64,000 nucleotides of DNA from CAYYIS01 sp964470965 (GCA_964470965.1 CAYYIS010000002.1:1-64000); one strand, 5' to 3'. Positions 17,879 through 27,013 are shown, numbered from the stretch's first letter. The notes: generated by a model from the letters alone, not told the origin. A program made the numbers and translations.

Positions 17879-19264
17879 TTGTCGCAACAAGTAAGAACGA
17901 TTGAAGGTGGCGAAGAATTCCTTGGTGAAGGCGTAGTCGCTCCAGAATACAACAATACCACCGTCACCGAAAAAATCTCAAACCTGGTACTCCGAAAAGA
18001 TATTGAGTTGCCTTGGGTCGCCGGCCTGGCCATTGCTGGCGGTGGCATAGCTATTTTAACCGTGTCGGTAGTCTACCTGATCTTGGTCGGCACCGGTATT
18101 TGGGGATTGAATGTTCCCGTCAGCTGGGGATTCGCAATCATCAACTTTGTCTGGTGGATCGGAATCGGCCACGCCGGAACATTGATTTCGGCCATTCTGC
18201 ATTTGATGCAACAGTCTTGGCGTAATTCCATCAATCGGTTTGCGGAAGCGATGACCATTTTCGCCGTGATGTGCGCTGGCATGTTCCCGCTGCTTCATGT
18301 GGGACGCCCATGGTTGGCCTACTGGCTGATGCCGGTGCCCAACACCATGTCTCTTTGGCCGCAGTGGCGCAGTCCGTTAGTGTGGGACGTATTCGCGGTG
18401 TCCACATATATTACGATTTCTCTGATATTCTGGTATATGGGAATGATTCCCGATCTCGGCACGCTCCGCGACAGGACAACGAATCCGTACCTGAAAAAAC
18501 TGTTCGGATTTTTTTCCATGGGATGGCGTGGCGCCACGTCGCACTGGGCTAGATACGAAAAAGCTTACTTGATACTCGCTGGCCTTTCCACCCCGCTGGT
18601 GCTCTCGGTACACACGGTGGTGAGTTTTGACTTTGCAGTCTCACTGATTCCCGGATGGCATACGACCGTATTTCCGCCTTACTTCGTTGCTGGCGCCGTC
18701 TATGCCGGTTTCGCGATGGTGCTGACGTTTACCATACCGGTCCGGAAATTCTATGGCCTCGAAGGTTTGATTACCATTCGTCATCTGGAAAACATGGCCA
18801 AAGTAACCTTGGCGACTGGTTTTGTCGTGATCTACGGATATGCCATGGAAGCGTTCACTTCCTGGTATAGCGCCAGTCCGTACGAGGGTTTCATGATGTG
18901 GAATCGCATGTGGACCGGACCGTACTGGTGGACATACTGGATCCTTTTGTTCTGCAATGCGTTCAGTATTCAGTTCCTGTGGATCAAACGGCTTCGCAGG
19001 AGTCCATTATTTCTCTGGCTGCTCTCACTCATCATCGGTGTGGGGATGTGGCTGGAACGGTTCGTCATCGTGGTAACCAGCCTAGCGAGAGACTTTTTGC
19101 CGTCGTCCTGGGATTTGTATTCCGGAACCATCTGGGATTGGTCGTTGTTTATAGGTACCATCAGCTTCTTTGTAATGATGATGTTCCTGTTTATCCGGTT
19201 CCTGCCCATCATCCCTATGTCTGAAATGAAAATGATCCTTCCAAGATCCAAAAAAGCGGAGTAG
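17879..19264 (+). CDS. actC: Alternative complex III subunit ActC, NrfD-like membrane protein, 461 aa
   Basis: This polytopic NrfD/PsrC-family protein has about ten membrane helices, beginning near residue 43 (LPWVAGLAIAGGG). Motifs of the family include the WGFAIINFVWWIGIGHAGT helix near residue 81 and the HVGRPW segment near residue 140. It forms one of the two quinol-binding membrane subunits of ACIII and contacts the Fe-S domain of ActB. Translation starts at TTG with AAAGGGAG 7 bases upstream. No ATG of similar quality exists near the N-terminus. actD begins 4 bases after its stop. Confidence 0.93.
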   Translation: MSQQVRTIEGGEEFLGEGVVAPEYNNTTVTEKISNLVLRKDIELPWVAGLAIAGGGIAILTVSVVYLILVGTGIWGLNVPVSWGFAIINFVWWIGIGHAGTLISAILHLMQQSWRNSINRFAEAMTIFAVMCAGMFPLLHVGRPWLAYWLMPVPNTMSLWPQWRSPLVWDVFAVSTYITISLIFWYMGMIPDLGTLRDRTTNPYLKKLFGFFSMGWRGATSHWARYEKAYLILAGLSTPLVLSVHTVVSFDFAVSLIPGWHTTVFPPYFVAGAVYAGFAMVLTFTIPVRKFYGLEGLITIRHLENMAKVTLATGFVVIYGYAMEAFTSWYSASPYEGFMMWNRMWTGPYWWTYWILLFCNAFSIQFLWIKRLRRSPLFLWLLSLIIGVGMWLERFVIVVTSLARDFLPSSWDLYSGTIWDWSLFIGTISFFVMMMFLFIRFLPIIPMSEMKMILPRSKKAE

Positions 19265-19268
19265 TGAG

Positions 19269-19826
19269 ATGAGTCATGCACCTGGTATGAGTGCAGAATC
19301 CCCATTACATGGTATCATCGCCGAGTTCGAAGATGAAGAAGCCATAATCAATGCTACGCAGCGGGCGGTGGATGCCGGATATAAAAAGATGGAGGCCTAT
19401 ACACCGTATCCGCTTGAAGAATTGATAGATATTCTTCATCTGCATAAGAATAAAATAGCCCTTGTTATATTAATTGGTGGTATTGTGGGGTGTTGTGTTG
19501 GATTCGGGATGCAGTACTTCGCATCAGTTATCCATTATCCGATCAATGTAGGTGGCCGACCGTTGAATAGCTGGCCTGCGTTCGTACCGGTCATGTTCGA
19601 ATGCACCATCCTGTTTGCCGGAATTTCAGCCTTCGTGGGGATGTTACTGATGAACGGCCTTCCACGCCCCTATCATCCGGTCTTCAATGTGGCGCGGTTC
19701 AAGTATGCAACGCAGGATCGTTTTTTCCTGTGTATCGAAGCGGATGACCCCAAATTCGACACGGACGAAACCAAACAATTTTTGGAAAACCTGAACCCGC
19801 ATGAGGTATCTGAAGTTGAAGCGTAA
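19269..19826 (+). CDS. actD: Alternative complex III subunit ActD (DUF3341), 185 aa
   Basis: DUF3341 proteins are the ActD subunit of ACIII. This one has the cytoplasmic N-terminal domain (HGIIAEFEDEEAI) and two membrane helices near residues 63-85 and 110-130. The family sequence GRPLNSWPAFVPVMFECTIL follows the first helix. The C-terminal LPRPYHPVFN and DRFFLCIEADDP segments are also typical. The subunit has no cofactor and is structural. Its 3' end overlaps actE by 26 bases in a different frame. Confidence 0.92.
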   Translation: MSHAPGMSAESPLHGIIAEFEDEEAIINATQRAVDAGYKKMEAYTPYPLEELIDILHLHKNKIALVILIGGIVGCCVGFGMQYFASVIHYPINVGGRPLNSWPAFVPVMFECTILFAGISAFVGMLLMNGLPRPYHPVFNVARFKYATQDRFFLCIEADDPKFDTDETKQFLENLNPHEVSEVEA

Positions 19827-20421
19827 CCCACTCAAACATACCGGCCTGGGTCTTATCTGCCTCTTCTGTATCACTGCCGTTACGGCCTGCCGACAGGATA
19901 TGCACGACCAGCCGAAATTTGAACCGTATGAAATGAGCAGCTTCTTCGACGATCGGCGTGCTTCCCGGGCACCAGTCGAGGGAACGATCGCCCGAGGCAA
20001 CAACATACTGACAGATGAACACTTTTTTACCGGAAAAGTTAACGGTGAGCTGGTATCCACATTCCCTTTCCAAATTACAAGGGAAGTGGTCGAACGTGGC
20101 CAGGATCGATTCAACATCTATTGCGCTCCGTGTCACAGCAGACTCGGTAACGGTAATGGAATGATCGCACAACGTGGCGGCAACACCATGAAGCAGCCTG
20201 GGAACTACCACAGCCAGCAACTGCGCGATATGCCCGTCGGCCACTTTTTCGATGTGATGACAAATGGATTCGGCTCCATGTACAGTTCCGCCGAACGGGT
20301 TTCCGTAAGAGACCGCTGGGCGATTGCAGCCTATATCAGGGTCCTGCAGTTGAGCCAGAACGCGACGCTGGATGACGTGCCGGCCTCTCAGCGACAGCGC
20401 CTGATAATGGGAGAACAATGA
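19801..20421 (+). CDS. actE: Alternative complex III subunit ActE, monoheme cytochrome c lipoprotein, 206 aa
   Basis: The protein begins with a signal ending in a lipobox-like VTAC (Cys30), so it is probably a lipid-anchored periplasmic cytochrome. The single heme site CAPCH is at residues 108-112. The likely axial Met is Met160 in NGFGSMYS, the same motif seen in other ActE proteins. It passes electrons from ActA to the oxidase. The start codon lies within actD (26-base overlap); later in-frame starts would remove the signal. The stop overlaps the actF start (ATGA). Confidence 0.92.
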   Translation: MRYLKLKRNPLKHTGLGLICLFCITAVTACRQDMHDQPKFEPYEMSSFFDDRRASRAPVEGTIARGNNILTDEHFFTGKVNGELVSTFPFQITREVVERGQDRFNIYCAPCHSRLGNGNGMIAQRGGNTMKQPGNYHSQQLRDMPVGHFFDVMTNGFGSMYSSAERVSVRDRWAIAAYIRVLQLSQNATLDDVPASQRQRLIMGEQ

Positions 20422-21611
20422 CAACGACAACAGGGACGCTTCGTCCCCAACTCGATCAATTACAGAAAACCTCTTTAATTGTCGGCCTGGTGATTTTGAT
20501 AGCAGCTGGGTGGGTGGCATTTAGTATGGAACAACGTGCCGAGTTCTTCCAGTCCTACCTCCTAGGTTTTTTCTTCTGGACGGGCATAGCCTTGGGATGC
20601 TGGGTTCTTTGCATGCTGCACCACTTGGTTACCGGACGCTGGGGATTTCTAATTCAGCGAATACTGGAAGCTGGCATGAGCACCTTTCCCCTCTTGTTTA
20701 TACTGTTTCTTCCAGTCCTGTTCATGGGCATGGAGGATCTATATCCCTGGGCCCGACCGGAAGCCGCAAGTGATCCCATACTGCAACACAAAGCGTCCTA
20801 TCTCAATTATGGGGCCTTCGTCAGCCGTGCCGTACTGTATTTCGCCATTTGGATCGGAACGTCCTTCCTCCTTATCAAATGGTCCAATGCACAGGATGAA
20901 ACCGGTGATCCGGCGCTCTCGAATCGCCTTCAAGCACTCAGTGGTCCCGGAATACCTCTGTTTGGCCTTTCGGTGACATTCGCATCTTTTGACTGGTTGA
21001 TGTCCCTGGATCCCCACTGGTTCTCAACCCTGTACGGCGTCATGACAATCGTCAGCTTCAGCGGCGCGACCATGGCCTTTGTCATCATCATGATGACGTA
21101 TTTAAGAAACCATGAGCCCTTTACCAGATTTGCGGACGCCAACCGCTTCTATGAATGGGGCAAGATCGAACTGGCGTTTATCCTGTTGTGGTTCTATATG
21201 ATGCTCTCGCAGTTCCTGATCATCTGGGCCGCAAATTTGCCCGAAGAAAATCCGTGGTATATCCATCGCTCGACTGGTGGATGGGAGGTATACAGCTTTT
21301 TCCTGGTGCTGTTGCGGTTTGTGATTCCGTTCTGCATGTTGCTGTCGATACCACGGAAGAAGAACCCCAAACGCCTGGTGCGCGTGGCCGTCTTTATTCT
21401 TATTATGCACCTGGCCGATCTGTACTGGCACATCATTCCGAATTTTTCGGAACACGGTATCCATTTCAGCCTGTTGAATATAGCACTGCCTATCGGGATC
21501 GGCGGTATCTGGTTTGCCGTGTTTCTCAAGCGGCTAAAATCTAGACCCCTGATGCCACAGAAAGATCCGCGTTTTACGGAATATGTCGAGGCATCGTCAC
21601 CTGTCAGCTAA
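20418..21611 (+). CDS. actF: Alternative complex III subunit ActF, second NrfD-like membrane protein, 397 aa
   Basis: About ten membrane helices with the ActF features: LGFFFWTGIALGCWVLCMLHH near residues 49-69 (first part only cited), then a periplasmic loop with GMEDLYPWARP near 103. The long matrix-side helices carry SFDWLMSLDPHWFSTLYG near 194. The loop NLPEENPWYIHRS near 278 is also conserved. It forms the second quinol-handling or proton-path subunit of ACIII. The ATG overlaps the actE stop by 4 bases. The small membrane protein gene follows after 26 bases. Confidence 0.92.
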   Translation: MTTTTGTLRPQLDQLQKTSLIVGLVILIAAGWVAFSMEQRAEFFQSYLLGFFFWTGIALGCWVLCMLHHLVTGRWGFLIQRILEAGMSTFPLLFILFLPVLFMGMEDLYPWARPEAASDPILQHKASYLNYGAFVSRAVLYFAIWIGTSFLLIKWSNAQDETGDPALSNRLQALSGPGIPLFGLSVTFASFDWLMSLDPHWFSTLYGVMTIVSFSGATMAFVIIMMTYLRNHEPFTRFADANRFYEWGKIELAFILLWFYMMLSQFLIIWAANLPEENPWYIHRSTGGWEVYSFFLVLLRFVIPFCMLLSIPRKKNPKRLVRVAVFILIMHLADLYWHIIPNFSEHGIHFSLLNIALPIGIGGIWFAVFLKRLKSRPLMPQKDPRFTEYVEASSPVS

Positions 21612-21637
21612 CATTTTGAGATTCGAAGGTTCTGAAT

Positions 21638-22057
21638 ATGAACGAACACGAACATAAACCCGTTGATCCGGCAGCCCTTCAACACGGTCACGAAGTATAT
21701 GAAACCAACATCGGCCTGGTCACGAAATTTGGTATTGGACTGGTATTGATGGCCATCATATCGATGGTGCTGATGTGGGGTATGTTCGTGATCCTCGACG
21801 ATTACCAGACCGCCCAGTTTGATGCGACTGACCCGCTGACCGAAACCAGTCAACTGCCACCAGCGCCCCGTCTACAGATTATCCCGGAAGATGATCTGAT
21901 CAAGATGAAGGCCGCTGAGCAGGAAGTGCTGGATAATTACGGTTGGGTTTTTCGAACCGCTGAGATCGTCCGACTCCCGATCGACCGGGCCATTGATCTG
22001 TCCCTGGAACGCAGAGAGCAGGTTTTTCCTATACGGCCGTCAACCGGGACAAAATAG
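21638..22057 (+). CDS. Small single-helix membrane protein of the ACIII/oxidase operon, 139 aa, unknown function
   Basis: The protein has a histidine-rich hydrophilic start and one membrane helix (about residues 30-52). The soluble tail contains LPPAPRLQ, an acidic EDDLIKMKAAEQ stretch, YGWV and RLPIDRAIDLSLER. Similar short proteins with PPAPRLQ and IDRAMDL-like motifs are commonly found between ACIII and SCO/cox genes in other phyla, as I recall, but no function is assigned. It has a good ribosome-binding site (GAAGG, 8 bases) and the sco gene follows after 6 bases. A role in assembling or bridging ACIII and oxidase is inference from position. Confidence 0.8.
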   Translation: MNEHEHKPVDPAALQHGHEVYETNIGLVTKFGIGLVLMAIISMVLMWGMFVILDDYQTAQFDATDPLTETSQLPPAPRLQIIPEDDLIKMKAAEQEVLDNYGWVFRTAEIVRLPIDRAIDLSLERREQVFPIRPSTGTK

Positions 22058-22063
22058 GATACG

Positions 22064-22987
22064 ATGAGTAGTATGTTGAAACATAACGGCACATATATTA
22101 TATATCTCTCAGTATGCCTTACGGTATTGGCTTTTCCGGCCTATCTTTACGGACAGGGCGGCGGCTTCGGGGGCCAACCCCCATCGGGTGGGTGGACCGG
22201 AACAACCGCTGGCCCAGCCGCCATGGAGGCAAATGCCGCCCTCGCTATCCTTAACGATGTGGGCATTGATCAGAATATCGGCAAACAGATTCCGCTCGAT
22301 CTGTCGTTCAGAGATGAAAGCGGCAACCAAGTAACACTCAAAGAACTCTATCGTGGTAAACCCGTTATACTAACGCTCGTATACTACGATTGTCCAATGT
22401 TGTGTACCGATGTCCTCAACGGGTTGAACAGGAGCCTGCGTCCCTTGGACTTCAGTGCCGGTGAAGAGTTTGACATCATTACAGTCAGTTTCGACCCCAG
22501 GGAGACACCGACGCTCGCATCGGAGAAAAAACACCAGTACGTAACCAGCTATGGACGGGACGGGACGACGGAAGGATGGCGCTTTCTTACCGGCGAACCG
22601 GAGTCTATCAATGCGTTGACAGATGCGGTGGGCTTCCGTTATACATACGATGACGACGCTGAGCAGTTCGCCCATGGCAGCAGTATTATGGTTACTACGC
22701 CCATCGGTGTTGTTTCACACTATTTTTTCGGGATTGAATATCCTCCTAATCATTTGCGGTTAGCTTTGATTGAAGCATCTGAAGAAAAACTCGGCAGCCT
22801 ATACGACCAGGTCGCCCTTTATTGTTTCCATTATGACCCGAAGACCGGTAAGTACGGCATGGTGATCATGAACGTCATACGCTTGAGCGGCATCGCCACG
22901 GTTGTGGTCATGGGGGCGTTCATGTTCGTAATGATTCGGCGGGACCGGCGTAAAAAAGGCACGTCTACAACTACAGAAAGCACCTAG
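22064..22987 (+). CDS. SCO1/SenC-type copper chaperone, 307 aa
   Basis: The thioredoxin-like SCO domain contains the copper-binding CPMLC pair (Cys110 and Cys114) in LVYYDCPMLCT and the distal histidine in EQFAHGSSIM. An N-terminal hydrophobic signal and a Gly-rich linker precede it. A membrane helix near residue 275 anchors the C-terminus, which is common in SCO proteins of ACIII operons. The role is delivery of copper to the CuA site of CoxB, encoded next. It has SD TAGGA 5 bases before the ATG. Confidence 0.92.
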   Translation: MSSMLKHNGTYIIYLSVCLTVLAFPAYLYGQGGGFGGQPPSGGWTGTTAGPAAMEANAALAILNDVGIDQNIGKQIPLDLSFRDESGNQVTLKELYRGKPVILTLVYYDCPMLCTDVLNGLNRSLRPLDFSAGEEFDIITVSFDPRETPTLASEKKHQYVTSYGRDGTTEGWRFLTGEPESINALTDAVGFRYTYDDDAEQFAHGSSIMVTTPIGVVSHYFFGIEYPPNHLRLALIEASEEKLGSLYDQVALYCFHYDPKTGKYGMVIMNVIRLSGIATVVVMGAFMFVMIRRDRRKKGTSTTTEST

Positions 22988-23043
22988 AATATTAGCATAC
23001 CCACCCTAACGTGCTACAAGGAATAGGAACTACGAGAGGCGCT

Positions 23044-23991
23044 ATGAACAAGGGATTTCAGCTACATCCGGATCAGGCTTCAACATTTGCTCCAGAACTT
23101 GACCTGCTCTACTTTTTCGTGGTTATAGTCAGCATCTTCTTTTTGGTACTGATTGCAGTATTGATCTACGCGTTTGCCGTGAAATACAGACGGCGGTCGG
23201 ATGACGAACGCCCTGCCCTGATACACGGTAGCTTGCCTCTTGAGATCGCCTGGTCGGTGATTCCGCTTGCACTTATGATGATCATGTTCGGTTGGGGTAC
23301 TTGGCTCTTTTTCAAAGTGTTCCAGGTACCGGAGGGAGCCCTGGAAATCAACGTAGTCGGAAAACAGTGGATGTGGCATATACAACATCCCACCGGTCAA
23401 CGTGAAATAAACGAGATGCATATGCCGATTGGACGCCCCATTAAGCTGACCATGGCGTCCGAAGATGTAATTCATGATTTCTATATCCCGGAATTCAGAG
23501 TTAAAAATGATGTGATTCCCGGGCGCTACACCACTATGACCTTTGAAGCATCCAAGACCGGCGAATTCTACCTGTTCTGCGCCGAATACTGCGGTACCGA
23601 ACATTCCCGTATGGTCGGCCGTATCATCGTTCTGGAAGATAGAGAATATCAGGACTGGCTGGCCGGTGGGGTATCTGATGAAACCCCGGAAGAAGCTGGT
23701 GCCAGGCTGTTCTCGGCACTCAACTGTGTCACCTGTCATGGTGATGTGGCCAATGCACGCGGACCTGCACTTACCGGTTTGTTCGGTGAAGAGATCAGTC
23801 TCACCACCGGTCAACGCGTGATAATGAATGAAGAATACATCCGTGAATCCGTCCTGTCGCCCAGGGCTAAGATCGTCGCAGGTTATCCGTCCATCATGCC
23901 CACTTATCAGGGACAGATAACCGAAGCGAATCTGCTTAATATTGTTGCGTATATAAAGTCTCTGCGGACACCTACAACCGCACAAGAGTAA
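23044..23991 (+). CDS. coxB: Cytochrome c oxidase subunit II with fused cytochrome c (caa3 type), 315 aa
   Basis: Two N-terminal helices (about residues 22-46 and 70-92) precede a cupredoxin domain with the CuA ligands His144, Cys179, Cys183, His187 and Met190 (CAEYCGTEHSRM). A C-terminal cytochrome c domain has CVTCH at 228-232 and a distal methionine near PSIMPTY. The fusion makes this a caa3-type oxidase. The ATG at 23044 has GAGAGG 4 bases upstream. An upstream in-frame GTG at 23011 lacks any ribosome-binding site and was rejected. The copper centre depends on the SCO protein encoded just before. Confidence 0.94.
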   Translation: MNKGFQLHPDQASTFAPELDLLYFFVVIVSIFFLVLIAVLIYAFAVKYRRRSDDERPALIHGSLPLEIAWSVIPLALMMIMFGWGTWLFFKVFQVPEGALEINVVGKQWMWHIQHPTGQREINEMHMPIGRPIKLTMASEDVIHDFYIPEFRVKNDVIPGRYTTMTFEASKTGEFYLFCAEYCGTEHSRMVGRIIVLEDREYQDWLAGGVSDETPEEAGARLFSALNCVTCHGDVANARGPALTGLFGEEISLTTGQRVIMNEEYIRESVLSPRAKIVAGYPSIMPTYQGQITEANLLNIVAYIKSLRTPTTAQE

Positions 23992-24011
23992 ATCACAAGG
24001 GGTAATCATCA

Positions 24012-25688
24012 ATGAGCACTGTGGCACAAAATAAAGTATCCGCCCCCCAGATGCCGCATGAGCACTATCTGAACCATGCTTACTCAATTAAATCCTGGCT
24101 TCTGACGATGGACCATAAGCGGGTGGGGCTCTTGTATTTGCTGGCGATCTGTTTTTTCTTTCTGGTCGGTGGTGTTAACGCATCGTTGGTTCGGCTGGAA
24201 TTGATGACGCCCGAAGCGGATCTTCTGGAAGCAGATTCGTACAACACCGCTTTTACGATGCATGGTGTGGTGATGATTTTCCTCTTTCTAATCCCCTCCA
24301 TCCCGGCCGTGTTCGGTAACTTCATAATGCCAATCATGATCGGTGCCAAGGACGTGGCCTTTCCAAAACTCAATCTTGCAAGTTGGTACCTGTTTATCTC
24401 TGCAGGCATTTTAGCGGTGATGGCCACCTTGCTCGGCGGGGTTGATACCGGTTGGACGTTCTATACGCCTTACAGTAGTACCTACTCTAACGGAGCCGTG
24501 ACACTCGTATGCACGGCTGCCTTTATCGTGGGATTCTCGTCAATTTTGACAGGTCTGAATTTCATGGTCACCATTCATAAGATGCGGGCACCAGGTATGA
24601 CCTGGTTTCGTATGCCGCTCTTCGTGTGGGGCATGTACGCCACCAGTCTCCTTATGGTGCTGGGTACGCCTGTCATCGCTATCACCCTGGTACTTCTGAT
24701 ACTCGAACGGGCTCTGCACATCGGCATATTTGACCCGGCGCTGGGTGGTGATCCAGTTTTATTCCAACATCTGTTCTGGTTTTACTCCCACCCAGCCGTT
24801 TATATCATGATCCTGCCAGGAATGGGTGTGATTTCGGAAATCATCACCTGTTTTTCCCGTAAACGCGTTTTCGGTTATGAGTTCATAGCTCTGTCCAGTG
24901 TCGCCATCGCGGTGCTTGGTTTCTTCGTATGGGGGCACCACCTTTTCATTGCCGGACAGTCTATATATTCAGGTATGGTGTTTTCGTTCATCACCATGTT
25001 GGTAGCGGCCCCCTCAGCCATTAAAGTGTTTAACTGGATTGCCACCATGTATAAAGGTTCTGTTTCGCTTAATACGCCGATGTTGTATGCGCTTGCGTTC
25101 ATAGGACTTTTCTCGGTAGGCGGGTTGACCGGGGTATTTCTAGCCCTTCTGGCACTGGATATACACATGCACGATACCTATTTTGTGGTAGCCCATTTTC
25201 ACTACGTGATGGTGGGTGGTGCCGTGACTGCCTTTCTGGGAGCCGTACATTTCTGGTGGCCCAAGATTACCGGCCGTATGTATCCTGAAAGCTGGGCCCG
25301 GCTAGCGGCTTTTCTGGTGTTCGTGGGATTCAACTTGACATTTTTTCCCCAATTCATCCTTGGATATTTAGGTATGCCACGTCGGTACCATATTTATCCG
25401 CCGGATTTTCAAATTCTTAACATACTATCTACCCTTGGAGCATCCATTCTGGCGGTCGCTTTCATAATTCCTGCAATTTATCTGGTCTGGTCATACAAGA
25501 ACGGCAAACCAGCCGGCAACGACCCATGGAAGGCCTACGGCCTCGAATGGAAATTGACCTCTCCGCCGCCGCCGCATAACTTTGATGAAACACCGGTCAT
25601 CAATGAAGACGCTTATTCATACCATAATTTGGATTATACGGATGGAGCGGTGGAGTCGAAGGTAGAAGAAGCTGAAGTTGGAAGTTAG
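24012..25688 (+). CDS. coxA: Cytochrome c oxidase subunit I, A2-type heme-copper oxidase, 558 aa
   Basis: This twelve-helix catalytic subunit contains the low-spin heme ligand in TMHGVVMIF, and the CuB histidine and cross-linked Tyr in YSHPAVY (258-264). The remaining CuB pair is in WGHHLF, and the heme a3/a ligands are in HDTYFVVAHFHYV. The K-channel lysine (SAIKVFNW) is present. The helix VI glutamate of A1 oxidases is replaced by Ala, with the Tyr-Ser pair preceding, which marks the A2 subtype known from the Rhodothermus marinus caa3 oxidase. It reduces oxygen to water and pumps protons. A good SD (AAGGGG) precedes the ATG. Confidence 0.95.
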   Translation: MSTVAQNKVSAPQMPHEHYLNHAYSIKSWLLTMDHKRVGLLYLLAICFFFLVGGVNASLVRLELMTPEADLLEADSYNTAFTMHGVVMIFLFLIPSIPAVFGNFIMPIMIGAKDVAFPKLNLASWYLFISAGILAVMATLLGGVDTGWTFYTPYSSTYSNGAVTLVCTAAFIVGFSSILTGLNFMVTIHKMRAPGMTWFRMPLFVWGMYATSLLMVLGTPVIAITLVLLILERALHIGIFDPALGGDPVLFQHLFWFYSHPAVYIMILPGMGVISEIITCFSRKRVFGYEFIALSSVAIAVLGFFVWGHHLFIAGQSIYSGMVFSFITMLVAAPSAIKVFNWIATMYKGSVSLNTPMLYALAFIGLFSVGGLTGVFLALLALDIHMHDTYFVVAHFHYVMVGGAVTAFLGAVHFWWPKITGRMYPESWARLAAFLVFVGFNLTFFPQFILGYLGMPRRYHIYPPDFQILNILSTLGASILAVAFIIPAIYLVWSYKNGKPAGNDPWKAYGLEWKLTSPPPPHNFDETPVINEDAYSYHNLDYTDGAVESKVEEAEVGS

Positions 25689-25727
25689 TAACCATTACGT
25701 TATGGGAAATGAGAAGGGAGTTTGACT

Positions 25728-26441
25728 TTGTCTGCTGATGCGAGCGTGGTCGTTCCAGAAGAAGAACATGCACACGAACATCATGCCCATCATCCGAAGC
25801 ATAATCATCAGTTCGATGACATGGGTCAGCAGAATAGTGCCTCCAACATGGGGATGTGGCTATTTCTGCTGACTGAGATTATGTTTTTCGGCGGATTCTT
25901 TCTGGGCTACGCAATTTACCGTAACATGCACTTCGAATCATTCGTGGCTGGGAGCCATCACCTGGATATATTCTGGGGTGGTTTCAATACGGTTGTGCTT
26001 ATTATCAGTAGCGTTACCATGGCCTTCGCCGTCCGTGCAGCTCAGTTGGGCAACAAGGCGCATCTTAACCTGTTCCTTGTGCTAACGTTGATTCTCGGAC
26101 TCGCATTTCTGGGCGTTAAGTATATAGAATACTCCCACAAATGGGAAGACAACCTGATACCGGGGCTCGGATTTGTGTGGGATGAAGCCGCATGGGGCGG
26201 CACTGCCAGGAGTGCACAACTGTTTTATGGATTCTACTTCGGCATGACCGGAATGCATGCGTTGCATATGATCATCGGTGCAGGCCTTCTGATCTGGCTA
26301 CTAATACGGGTAAATCAGAATATAATCGACCCGGGGTATTACTCGCCGATTGAAAATTTCGGTCTTTACTGGCATTTTGTCGATCTGGTCTGGATTTTTC
26401 TATTTCCTTTACTATATCTGATCGGCGGTATAGCGTATTAG
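25728..26441 (+). CDS. coxC: Cytochrome c oxidase subunit III, 237 aa
   Basis: A histidine-rich hydrophilic N-terminus (HAHEHHAHHPKHNH) is followed by five membrane helices with subunit III features: LTEIMFFGGFFLGYAIYR, VKYIEYSHKW, GMTGMHALHMIIGAGL, and WHFVDLVWIFLFPLLYL. The start is TTG at 25728, with AGAAGGGAG 7 bases upstream. A TTG 6 bases earlier is in frame but poorly spaced. It is the operon's own subunit III; a second, orphan copy lies at 8838-9545. It stabilises the oxygen-reducing subunit. Confidence 0.92.
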   Translation: MSADASVVVPEEEHAHEHHAHHPKHNHQFDDMGQQNSASNMGMWLFLLTEIMFFGGFFLGYAIYRNMHFESFVAGSHHLDIFWGGFNTVVLIISSVTMAFAVRAAQLGNKAHLNLFLVLTLILGLAFLGVKYIEYSHKWEDNLIPGLGFVWDEAAWGGTARSAQLFYGFYFGMTGMHALHMIIGAGLLIWLLIRVNQNIIDPGYYSPIENFGLYWHFVDLVWIFLFPLLYLIGGIAY

Positions 26442-26494
26442 TTATCTCCGTTCCGATGTTTACCGGTAAACGTAACATCAAAAGCAGGGTTATC

Positions 26495-26833
26495 ATGTCC
26501 GAACACGCTCAAACCGAACACCACGTTGCGTCACCCGGAATGTACATCGGCATATTTCTCTTGCTGATGGTGCTTACCTTCCTAACAGTCTGGGTAGCTA
26601 CATTTCACCTTCCCGGTATATGGAACTTTGTCCTCGCCATCGCTATAGCCATCTTGAAAGCGTCATTGGTGGTTCTGTATTTTATGCATCTGAAATTCAG
26701 CCCTGGTCAAATCAAACTGGCCATGGTCATGGGCCTGTTTTTTCTGCTTATCATGCTTGTCATTACCGCCTTTGATTACATCAGCCGCCCCTGGCAATCC
26801 ACCCCCTCCGGATGGACCGATGTAATTAGGTAA
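26495..26833 (+). CDS. coxD: Cytochrome c oxidase subunit IV family protein, 112 aa
   Basis: This short protein has three predicted membrane helices (about residues 15-35, 40-65, 75-95) and the subunit IV signature ILKASLVVLYFMHLKF. It is the last gene of the operon. The ATG at 26495 has GCAGGG 5 bases upstream. An upstream in-frame ATG at 26456 would add 13 residues without a ribosome-binding site and was rejected. A strong terminator follows 18 bases after the stop. Confidence 0.9.
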   Translation: MSEHAQTEHHVASPGMYIGIFLLLMVLTFLTVWVATFHLPGIWNFVLAIAIAILKASLVVLYFMHLKFSPGQIKLAMVMGLFFLLIMLVITAFDYISRPWQSTPSGWTDVIR

Positions 26834-26851
26834 AGATCGTGCAGGACCTCG

Positions 26852-26905
26852 TTATAAAAAACCACCCGCTGGACTAATCTTAAACCAGCGGGTGGTTTTT
26901 TATAA
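26852..26905. terminator. Strong bidirectional rho-independent terminator
   Basis: A perfect 21-bp inverted repeat (arms 26852-26872 and 26885-26905) with a 12-base loop. The inner part is GC-rich and the outer part gives six T on each strand. It ends the plus-strand respiratory operon and also serves the converging DUF1080 gene. Confidence 0.93.
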
Positions 26906-27013
26906 CCACACCTTCACCATTTCCACATCCAAACTCATAAAAGACAACTAGATCGATTTGGTTTATTTGAAGATTGAAACATACGTCGATCAGTTCCTAT
27001 TCCATACTTCTTT

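Noticed and set aside
23080..24087. 335-codon minus-strand frame across coxB and coxA
   Set aside because: Antisense shadow; both plus-strand genes have intact cofactor motifs.
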